Shown here: piece after piece, positions 36,238 to 43,646 of the stretch
How positions within the stretch are numbered: the stretch's first letter is position 1
Layout: every line of letters begins with the position of its first letter
Assembly (NCBI GenBank): GCA_020351995.1
Contig: CP070674.1
Location: 257,261 to 321,260 of the forward strand
Direction of reading: 5' to 3'
DNA from: Candidatus Zixiibacteriota bacterium
GTDB lineage: Bacteria > Zixibacteria > MSB-5A5 > GN15 > FEB-12
Length of the DNA stretch: 64,000 bases
The notes under the pieces: model-generated
What the model saw: only the letters and a program-made list of their open reading frames with translations
Database searches by the model: none
Told to the model about the DNA's origin: nothing
Position numbers and translations under genes: made by a program

Positions 36238-37181
36238 TGTCGATTTCGGGCGCCAAAATCGCATCGATTTCCTTTCCGTCATCGGATATCGAAAGGCTCA
36301 AGGGGAAATCTGCTCCGAACCTCGAAGGCGAGAAAGCGAGGTTGAAGAAGGCTACCGAGGCCTTCGAGTCTTTCTTTATGTACCAGATACTTAAGACGAT
36401 GCGACAGACTATCCCGAAATCCAGTTTTAGCGAAGGCGGTCCGTTTTCGAGCAGCACCAGCAAAGACATCTTCACCGAGATATTTGACATGGAACTGGCC
36501 AATAAGATGGTCAATGGTGACCGGCGCTCGATTTCAGCGATCCTGTATGATTCGCTGGTCAAGCTTCTGGAAGCCAAGCACCAGGGGGATGGACAGGTTC
36601 TCGAGATTAAACCTCTGAAAACGGAAGAAACTAGTGGGATTCCTGTCGAACACAATGCGTTTGAGGAGATCCCCGCGACAGAGCCGGAGATGGAAATCGC
36701 GCCGCAGCGTGAGCCGTTCCTCCCGATGGCGATACGACCGAAAACAGTTAAGACCGACCCGATTCTTTCAAATTACGGCCGCTATATAGAAAGGGCGGCC
36801 AGACTTACAGACCTGGACCCGGCCCTTATAATCTCGGTCATAAAAGTTGAGTCTAACGGTAATCCCAGGGCGGTGTCTTCGGCCGGAGCCAAGGGACTGA
36901 TGCAGTTAATCGATTCTACGGCGGCCGACTACGGGGTGAGGGAAGTCTTTGACCCGGAACAGAATATCGAAGCCGGAAGTCGCTATTTGAAAGCCCAGCT
37001 CGAACGCTTTGGCTCATTGCGACTGGCCCTGGCGGCCTATAACGCCGGTCCGGAGAATGTGAAGAAACATGGCGGAGTTCCGCCGTTCAAGGAAACTCAG
37101 GCCTACGTGGAAAAGGTCATTGACACCCTGGGCATGGTCAGCCGTATTGGACCAAATGCGACCATTAAAGGCCTCAAGTGA
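36237..37181 (+). CDS. flgJ: FlgJ-type rod-binding protein fused to a lytic transglycosylase domain
   Basis: 314 residues. Residues 35-115 are the FlgJ rod-binding domain (FESFFMYQILKTMRQTIP, then IFDMELANKM). A proline/glutamate-rich linker (about 125-175) leads to an SLT-type lytic transglycosylase domain (about 183-300) with catalytic Glu205 in VIKVESNGNP, GAKGLMQL, and LAAYNAGPENV. The protein should cap the growing rod and open the peptidoglycan for it. In enteric bacteria the second domain is a different glucosaminidase; here it is GH23-like. No signal peptide is seen, as expected for export through the flagellar channel. Confidence 0.9.
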   Translation: MSISGAKIASISFPSSDIERLKGKSAPNLEGEKARLKKATEAFESFFMYQILKTMRQTIPKSSFSEGGPFSSSTSKDIFTEIFDMELANKMVNGDRRSISAILYDSLVKLLEAKHQGDGQVLEIKPLKTEETSGIPVEHNAFEEIPATEPEMEIAPQREPFLPMAIRPKTVKTDPILSNYGRYIERAARLTDLDPALIISVIKVESNGNPRAVSSAGAKGLMQLIDSTAADYGVREVFDPEQNIEAGSRYLKAQLERFGSLRLALAAYNAGPENVKKHGGVPPFKETQAYVEKVIDTLGMVSRIGPNATIKGLK

Positions 37182-37192
37182 AAAGTCGATAA
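37166..37192 (+). promoter_or_regulatory. Sigma-28 promoter before flgN-flgK
   Basis: TAAA (37166-37169), 15 bases, GTCGATAA (37185-37192), one mismatch to the TAAA-N15-GCCGATAA consensus. It overlaps the last codons of flgJ and lies 35 bases before flgN. Confidence 0.72.
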
Positions 37193-37226
37193 GATAAATG
37201 TAGGACAATCTAGGGAAATATAGGAC

Positions 37227-37712
37227 ATGATAAACAAGCTGATTGAGATAATTGGCAGGGAAGCCACCATCTTCGAAGCCTTCCTCGAATTACTCGAACA
37301 GCAGCAGAAGATGCTGGTCACGAACGATGTGGACGGGCTCAACCGTATCACCGATCTGCAGCGTGAGAAACTGGTCGAGAGTCAACTGCTCAACAAGAAA
37401 CGCCAGGAATTGATCCAGCAAATCAAAGTGGCCAACGACATCGAGGGTGATCTCAACGTGTCACGCCTGCTTGAAATCGTTGACGAAGGCCAGGCCGACA
37501 GGTTACAACGACTTCAAAGAGTCATCCTGAGTCTCAATGACAAGATTACCGAGACCCGTAACCAGAATGCCATGCTGCTGAATCGGTCACGTGAATACAT
37601 TCTCAAGACCATGGAAATGCTTTCAAAGATAAACAGTCCGGATTCGACCTATTCCGCGCCCGGAAAAAAGACCGCCAGGGAACTGAATGTGGCGGTGGAC
37701 AGGAGGGCATGA
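37227..37712 (+). CDS. flgN: FlgN-family export chaperone
   Basis: 161 residues, all helical. FlgN protects hook-filament junction proteins FlgK and FlgL before export. Typical features: NKLIEIIGREATIFEAFLELLEQQQKML (in two parts) and the NDVDGLNRITDLQREKLVE helix. It overlaps flgK by four bases, a normal arrangement for this chaperone and its client. Confidence 0.85.
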   Translation: MINKLIEIIGREATIFEAFLELLEQQQKMLVTNDVDGLNRITDLQREKLVESQLLNKKRQELIQQIKVANDIEGDLNVSRLLEIVDEGQADRLQRLQRVILSLNDKITETRNQNAMLLNRSREYILKTMEMLSKINSPDSTYSAPGKKTARELNVAVDRRA

Positions 37713-39097
37713 TGCCAGGATTGATTCAGGGATTGGAAATCGGACGACGGGCGCTGATGACACATCAGCTATCGCTGACCACTACCGGCCACAATATCGC
37801 CAATGTTGATACGCCGGGGTACACTCGTCAGCGGGTCATGGTTTCGGCGACAATGCCGGAGATCAATCCAATTGGCATGATAGGTACCGGAATACAGGTT
37901 GAAGACATCAAACATGTGAGAGACCTGTTTCTCGGACAGCAGTTTCGGCAGGAAAACAAGTCTCTCGGACAATGGTCATACCGGGAAAAGGTTCTGACTG
38001 AAATCGAAACCATGTTTAGCGAGCCCAATGAGAACACTCTATCCGACATTCTCAACGAATTCTGGGATTCGTGGTCGGCTCTTTCGACCTACGATGGGAC
38101 GCGCTCCAACGTTTTGGCTGTGGCCGATCATCTGGCCGCCAGTTTTCATCAGTTATCGGAGGAACTGACCCGTCTGAGACAGTCGATCGACGAGGACATT
38201 CAGAATGTGACCAAGGAAGTCAACCGACTCACAGCCGAAATCGCTCAAGTCAATCTGGAGGTTGTCTCCCAGGAAATAGGTGACACCAGCGCCAACGATC
38301 TCAGGGATAGACGCGATTACCTGGTCGATCAACTCTCAACCCTGATCGACGTCAATACCAGAGAACAGGAGAACGGCGAACTCACCGTGTACGTAGGGGC
38401 CCTGGCGATTGTCAATGGACCGGAGTCGATGGAAATCGATGTCCGGGAGACGAACGTCGACGGGCACCCGATTCATGACCTGGTATGGAAAGGAACGGCG
38501 ATAACCCTGACAAATCTCAACGGCCAATTGAAAGGTCTGACCGACGCCCGCGACAAGATAATTCCCAGATATCTGGATGAGCTCAATACTCTTGCGCGAA
38601 CACTGGTGGAACAGGTCAATGCCATTCATGTGACCGGCTACGGTCTGAACGGTAGTACCGGAGTATCGTTCTTCGATCCGTTCTGCCTGGAGGCTTCAAA
38701 CATAAGGGTCAACAGGGATTTAATGAACGATCCTTCGAAGATTGCCACATCGGCAGGCGGCGAGGTAGGCGATCAGGAGATAGCCGTCGCGATCAGCAAG
38801 CTCAGGGACGCACGTGTCTTAGACGGCGACTCATTAACGATAAACGATTATTACAACGCCCTTATAGGGACGATGGGTGTTGAGGCAAACGAAGCACGTT
38901 CCTTTACCAGTAACTTCGAGTTGCTGGTTCAACAAATAGATTACGCCCGGCAGTCGGTTCAGGGTGTTTCGCTGGACGAGGAGATGACCAACATGGTCAA
39001 GTTCCAGCAAGCCTACGATGCCGCTGCCCGGTTTATTACAGCAATGGATCAGGCGCTTGAAACGGTGATCTCTGACATGGGAATAGTCGGTCGTTAA
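37709..39097 (+). CDS. flgK: Flagellar hook-associated protein 1 FlgK
   Basis: 462 residues from ATG at 37709 (a second ATG follows directly). FlgK is the first hook-filament junction protein. Marks: N-terminal LSLTTTGHNIANVDTPGYTRQR, the ILNEFWDSWSALS segment, ANDLRDRRDYLVDQLS, and the C-terminal SLDEEMTNMVKFQQAYDAAARFI. Length is within the usual range. Confidence 0.95.
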   Translation: MMPGLIQGLEIGRRALMTHQLSLTTTGHNIANVDTPGYTRQRVMVSATMPEINPIGMIGTGIQVEDIKHVRDLFLGQQFRQENKSLGQWSYREKVLTEIETMFSEPNENTLSDILNEFWDSWSALSTYDGTRSNVLAVADHLAASFHQLSEELTRLRQSIDEDIQNVTKEVNRLTAEIAQVNLEVVSQEIGDTSANDLRDRRDYLVDQLSTLIDVNTREQENGELTVYVGALAIVNGPESMEIDVRETNVDGHPIHDLVWKGTAITLTNLNGQLKGLTDARDKIIPRYLDELNTLARTLVEQVNAIHVTGYGLNGSTGVSFFDPFCLEASNIRVNRDLMNDPSKIATSAGGEVGDQEIAVAISKLRDARVLDGDSLTINDYYNALIGTMGVEANEARSFTSNFELLVQQIDYARQSVQGVSLDEEMTNMVKFQQAYDAAARFITAMDQALETVISDMGIVGR

Positions 39098-39152
39098 CCG
39101 ACCGGCGCTGGTATGAAAATCGTTTCAGCCTGGCAACACCAAGGAGGGTTGC

Positions 39153-39482
39153 GTGCTGATTTTGACAAGGAAGTTGGGTGAATCCATAAATATCGGTGAG
39201 GATATCAGGATATCGGTATTAGGGATTCATGGCCGACAGGTCAGGATTGGGATCGATGCCCCGCTTGATGTAGTGGTGCACCGAGAAGAGATTTATGTCA
39301 AGATTCAAGAGGAGAACCGTAAAGCTCAGAAATCGATACCGACTGACTTGAAGGGCATGGTACGGCTGATCAAAGGGAAAATTAAAGGCGAAAAGAAATC
39401 AGAGACTTCGCCTCCCGCTATAGACTACAAGGATCAGCGCAAGAAAGGTAACGACTCTGAGACTCGCCGGCCACGGCGATGA
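39153..39482 (+). CDS. csrA: Carbon storage regulator CsrA with long C-terminal tail
   Basis: 109 residues from GTG at 39153 (AAGGAGGG upstream). Residues 1-60 are the full CsrA fold: [34 protein letters not shown]. CsrA dimers bind GGA motifs in mRNA and block or stabilise translation. Most CsrA proteins are 60-75 residues; this one has a further 45 or so residues rich in Lys, Arg, Ser and Glu. It lies between flgK and flgL, with its antagonist fliW two genes on, the arrangement known from Bacillus for flagellin control. Confidence 0.93.
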   Translation: MLILTRKLGESINIGEDIRISVLGIHGRQVRIGIDAPLDVVVHREEIYVKIQEENRKAQKSIPTDLKGMVRLIKGKIKGEKKSETSPPAIDYKDQRKKGNDSETRRPRR

Positions 39483-39512
39483 ATTAGGAGAGACTGGACC
39501 GAGGAATCACAT

Positions 39513-41438
39513 ATGCGGGTCACTAACAAGATGATGGCCGACCGCGTGTTATTCAACGCGCAGTCCGCCCTGAGAAGATTCATTGAGATGCAAACCCAGA
39601 TGTCATCGGGGCGAAGGATTAATAAACCTTCGGATGACCCTCTGGGGATACAACGTGATCTCGACTATCGGTCGGAACTTTCCAGAAATAGTCAGTTTCT
39701 GAAAAACGTGGATAGGGCGCAGGATTGGGCCGGTAACTACGACAGTCTTCTCTCAGAAACAGGCATACTACTAAGTTCAACCCGCGAGCTGGCTATCTTC
39801 ATGGCTAATGAAGTAGCGGATGACGACGGTACATCGCGCAAGGCTGCGGCCGTTGAGATTCAGCAAATGTTCGATCAGATAGTCCAGCTGGCCAATTCCA
39901 AGATCGAGGACAAGTACATATTCAGCGGCTTTCGTACCGATAACCAGGCTTTCATCGCCTCGGCAAATGGTGTTCGATATGACGGAGACAGCGGGCAAAT
40001 CAAGTTCCAGATCGACCCCTCTACCGACATGATGGTCAACCTGATTGGCTCTGATGTGTTTCTCGAACAGCTTTCAATTCTGGGCGAAAACGCCGATCTG
40101 AATGTTGCCGTAACGGCCGGTACTTTGCTCAGCAATCTTCACAACGGTGACGGGGTTAACCTGACACCCGGCACGATAACCATTACTGATCAGAATCTTG
40201 GCATTACGGTAAACGTTAACCTGAGCACCGCCACTACGGTGCAGGATGTCCTGCTGATGCTCAACATCGCTTTCTCCGGCGGCGGCATCACCAACCTGGT
40301 GGCGAAAATAGGGCATGAACAGAATAATATCCTCCTGGATGCAACCGAGAACGGCCTGATATCAGATGTTACCTCACTTGAGGTAATAAATGGTGGCAAC
40401 GGTGTGGACCTCTCGGTGGGGAAAATACGGCTTACCGACAACAGTACGATTGACATCCAGATTGATTTCAGTGGTTGCGAGACTATCGGTGATATCATAA
40501 CCGCCTTCAATACTCAGGTCGCCGGGGCAGGAATCGCAAATGTCAATATGGGGATCAACGCGGCCGGAACGGGTTTCGAAATAGTCGACAGTAACGGGGT
40601 CTCTCTCGGCCTGTCTATCGCCGAAATCGATGTTTTCAACACGGTGGCCTCCAGTCTCGGTATCGACGGGCAGATAAACCCGATCCTTGTAGGTGACGAT
40701 CTCAATCCGACAGTCAGTTTTCTGGTGGAGGATGTCGGTGGGACGACCGCAGCCGAACTGGGCATAGCCGGTGAATTCTTTGCGGATTTCCCGGGTTCAG
40801 ATCTGGATCCACTCCTTCTGCCGACTTCGCTTATCGCCGACCTCAATAACGGGATTGGTTATGAACTTGGCGAAATCCGGCTTTCACAGGGGGAACGCAC
40901 GCATATCATGAATCTGGGGAGTCCGACTCTGATCACGGTACAGGATATGCTGGATGCTTTCAACACCTGCGGCCTTGATATCACGGCCTCAATCAACCCG
41001 GACGGACGGGGAATACAAATTGAAAATAATGACCCCACGCGTTCTTTCACAATAGAGGACATCGGAGACGGCAGGACATCCAAATTGATGGATATCTTCG
41101 GGTCAAGCGACGTGTTAGGTTCTTATCTGGTACTCATAAGCGCCCTTCAGAGAGATGACCAGGAAGGGGTAGGTCTGCTCCTGGGTAATTTCGAGGAGGC
41201 TATATCGCGAATGCTGGATCATCGTTCGAGCGTTGGAGCCCGGGCTATCAGGCTCGAAGCGACTCAGAGCCGGCTGCTTGACCGCGAATTGTCATTCACC
41301 AAACGCCTTTCAGAGATTGAGGATGCAGATATTACGAAGTTGATTACGCAACTGTCAACTTTTGAGAATAACTATCAGGCGGCGCTGCTGGCCAGTGCCA
41401 AGATAATTCAACCCTCACTATTAGATTTCATGAGATAG
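39513..41438 (+). CDS. flgL: Flagellar hook-associated protein 3 FlgL, enlarged by flagellin-IN repeats
   Basis: 641 residues, about twice the usual FlgL. N terminus MRVTNKMMADRVLFNAQSAL and SGRRINKPSDDP, and the C-terminal SRLLDRELSFTKRLSEIEDADITKLITQLSTFE (in parts) are clear FlgL/flagellin D0-D1 helices. Between them at about 200-275, 288-365 and 438-510 are three flagellin hook IN-type modules (pattern: NLHNGDGVNLTPGTITITD..VNLSTATTVQDVLLMLN). They would project from the junction surface. It lies between csrA and fliW. Confidence 0.9.
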   Translation: MRVTNKMMADRVLFNAQSALRRFIEMQTQMSSGRRINKPSDDPLGIQRDLDYRSELSRNSQFLKNVDRAQDWAGNYDSLLSETGILLSSTRELAIFMANEVADDDGTSRKAAAVEIQQMFDQIVQLANSKIEDKYIFSGFRTDNQAFIASANGVRYDGDSGQIKFQIDPSTDMMVNLIGSDVFLEQLSILGENADLNVAVTAGTLLSNLHNGDGVNLTPGTITITDQNLGITVNVNLSTATTVQDVLLMLNIAFSGGGITNLVAKIGHEQNNILLDATENGLISDVTSLEVINGGNGVDLSVGKIRLTDNSTIDIQIDFSGCETIGDIITAFNTQVAGAGIANVNMGINAAGTGFEIVDSNGVSLGLSIAEIDVFNTVASSLGIDGQINPILVGDDLNPTVSFLVEDVGGTTAAELGIAGEFFADFPGSDLDPLLLPTSLIADLNNGIGYELGEIRLSQGERTHIMNLGSPTLITVQDMLDAFNTCGLDITASINPDGRGIQIENNDPTRSFTIEDIGDGRTSKLMDIFGSSDVLGSYLVLISALQRDDQEGVGLLLGNFEEAISRMLDHRSSVGARAIRLEATQSRLLDRELSFTKRLSEIEDADITKLITQLSTFENNYQAALLASAKIIQPSLLDFMR

Positions 41439-41457
41439 TCATAAAAGGATAGGACCT

Positions 41458-41937
41458 ATGATTGTAAGAAGCCTGCGACTGGGACAGCTTGAGATACCGG
41501 ACAATAAGATTATCAAGACGGAAAAACCGATCCTCGGTTTCGAGCATCTGTCGCGCTATTGCCTTATCGACGTCGATGAACTGCGGCCATTCCTGTGGAT
41601 GCAGTCCGCTGATGATCCGGCGGTAGCATTTCTTATTGTTAATCCCCGGGTGTTCTTCCCTGACTACAAGATCGAGGTTAATTCGAAAGAGATAGCCGAG
41701 CTCAAGGTCGACCGGGTGGAATCAGTAGAGACTTACGTAATCGTGACTCTGCCGGAAGACCCGAGTGAGATGTCGGTCAATCTTCAGGGGCCGATACTGA
41801 TCAATACCGAAAACAACAAGGCCAAACAGCTTATTCTGGTTAACTCGGATTATCGTATCGCTCATCGAATTCTCGACACCTTACCGGAGGAATCGGAAGA
41901 GACGGCTGCAAAGGAATTGGAATCGGTTACGGTGTGA
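41458..41937 (+). CDS. fliW: Flagellar assembly factor FliW
   Basis: 159 residues, normal size. FliW binds CsrA away from its RNA site and also binds flagellin; when flagellin is exported, FliW is freed to silence CsrA. Marks: EKPILGFEHLSRYCLID, PFLWMQSADDPAVAFLIVNP and LNxQGPILINTENNKAKQLIL (in parts). csrA and fliC are close by, so the whole control loop is in one region. Confidence 0.94.
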   Translation: MIVRSLRLGQLEIPDNKIIKTEKPILGFEHLSRYCLIDVDELRPFLWMQSADDPAVAFLIVNPRVFFPDYKIEVNSKEIAELKVDRVESVETYVIVTLPEDPSEMSVNLQGPILINTENNKAKQLILVNSDYRIAHRILDTLPEESEETAAKELESVTV

Positions 41938-42000
41938 GCCAACGACGGCCAGTCTTACTGGCAGTCATCAGCAGACACACCACCCAAATAGGAGTATGGG

Positions 42001-43638
42001 ATGGCACATCAGGATGTAGTTGAGCTTCGTGAAAATCTCGCCCGAGGTCAATTGACCGCAGAAGAAGTCACGAGTATCGCTAATGAATATCTCGATAAGA
42101 ACGAACTCGAAGAGGCCTATCCAATAATCTCGCTTCTTACGGAAGCCCCTGAAGCGTCGAATCATACCAGAATCACCGCCGGAATGCTGGCCCTCGCGCT
42201 ATCGAAACCTGATGACGCGGCCGCGTTTTTTGAGCAGGTACTTGAAAACGATACCGATCACTTTGACGCTAATTATAACTTGGTACTGCTCGACATGGAG
42301 CAGGGACGGCTTGAACGGGCCGCTGAGCGACTTGGCAAACTCGTAGCGGCCAACCCTGACAATGCTTCGCTGTTAAGCGATATGGCAGTGATCTGTCACG
42401 ACAGGGGAGACGTCAAAACGGCCATTGAGTACTGGCAAAAGGCTTTGACAATCGATCCCAACCTCGCTATTGCCCGCAACAACGCTATGGAAGTGTGCGT
42501 GGAGAAGAATCTGGTAACAGAAGGCAAACATCTATTAATGCTGAACGCCAAAACTCCCGGGGTTTCTTCCGGGTCAATACGAGAAATTCAGAGTTGGGCC
42601 GAGCGCCTCACGAATGTGTCCGGGCAACCATCGGCAACCGATGACGGGGTCCAGCATATCACGTCCGCGGAAAGCGGCATTCGCGGCAAGAAGATAGCCG
42701 TGTTCGCTGCATTCGATACATTTCTGAAAGATATCGTCGGTCACCTATCGAAGGGCAACGAAACCCGGACTTTTCGGAAGGGTACCGCAGACAGGATGCA
42801 ACTGCTTCTGGAATGGGCTGACATTGCCTGGTTCGAGTGGTGTGACAGTTATCTCGTGGAGGCTACCAAGCTTCCCAAGACCTGTCCGATAGTGTGCCGT
42901 CTGCACAGCTACGAAGCCTTTTCGGAATTGCCGTCTATGGTAGACTGGACCAAGGTTGACCTGTTGATATTAGTAAACGATTCCGTAAAGCAGGTGCTCG
43001 AAAACCGCATTGAAATTCCAACCCGGCAAATAGTGATCCACAACGCCGTCGACGGCTCACGGTTCACAATTCCGGACTCCAAGGTCTATGGAAAGAAGAT
43101 CGCCTCAGTGGGGTACATTAATTATCGTAAGAACCCTGGTTTACTTCTGTACTGCTTCAAGAAAATCCATCAGTACGACCCGGAATACAGTCTGCACATC
43201 GCCGGAGAACATCAAGGTCCCCGCCTCCAGTTGTATTTCGACCATTTCCTGAAAGAGAACCCGTTGCCGGTCTACTATGACGGCTGGGTCGATGATATGG
43301 CGGCATGGTACGCCGACAAGGATTACGTTATATCGACTTCATTGTTCGAGTCTTTCCACTATTCCATAGCCGAGGGGATGGCGTGTGGACTGATACCGCT
43401 AATTCATAATTGGTATGGTGCTGCCAATTTATACCCAAACGATTTTCTGTTCAATGACCCCGATGAATGCCTTGAAATTCTTAAGAGTATGGAAGGTCGT
43501 GACAGAGCCGGGTTGGGTCGGCAGAACCGACAGTTCATTCTGGATAGGTACAATCCTGACGATAAAATGGCGGCTATAAGCGCCGAACTTCAACGTCTGG
43601 TAGAGTCAACCGTAGCGGAAGGGCAAACGCCAGCATAG
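42001..43638 (+). CDS. TPR protein with GT-B (GT4/GT1-like) glycosyltransferase domain
   Basis: 545 residues. Residues 15-185 are tetratricopeptide repeats (e.g. DAAAFFEQVLENDTDHFDANYNL, in part); residues about 225-535 form a GT-B transferase with HIAGEHQGPRLQLYF, the sugar-nucleotide region SLFESFHYSIAEGMACGLIPL near residue 450, and RQNRQFILDRYN. The arrangement recalls O-GlcNAc transferases in using TPRs to hold a protein acceptor. It lies between fliW and fliC, so flagellin or the junction proteins are the likely acceptors. The sugar donor is unknown. GGAG precedes the ATG. Confidence 0.75.
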   Translation: MAHQDVVELRENLARGQLTAEEVTSIANEYLDKNELEEAYPIISLLTEAPEASNHTRITAGMLALALSKPDDAAAFFEQVLENDTDHFDANYNLVLLDMEQGRLERAAERLGKLVAANPDNASLLSDMAVICHDRGDVKTAIEYWQKALTIDPNLAIARNNAMEVCVEKNLVTEGKHLLMLNAKTPGVSSGSIREIQSWAERLTNVSGQPSATDDGVQHITSAESGIRGKKIAVFAAFDTFLKDIVGHLSKGNETRTFRKGTADRMQLLLEWADIAWFEWCDSYLVEATKLPKTCPIVCRLHSYEAFSELPSMVDWTKVDLLILVNDSVKQVLENRIEIPTRQIVIHNAVDGSRFTIPDSKVYGKKIASVGYINYRKNPGLLLYCFKKIHQYDPEYSLHIAGEHQGPRLQLYFDHFLKENPLPVYYDGWVDDMAAWYADKDYVISTSLFESFHYSIAEGMACGLIPLIHNWYGAANLYPNDFLFNDPDECLEILKSMEGRDRAGLGRQNRQFILDRYNPDDKMAAISAELQRLVESTVAEGQTPA

Positions 43639-43646
43639 AGTTCTAT

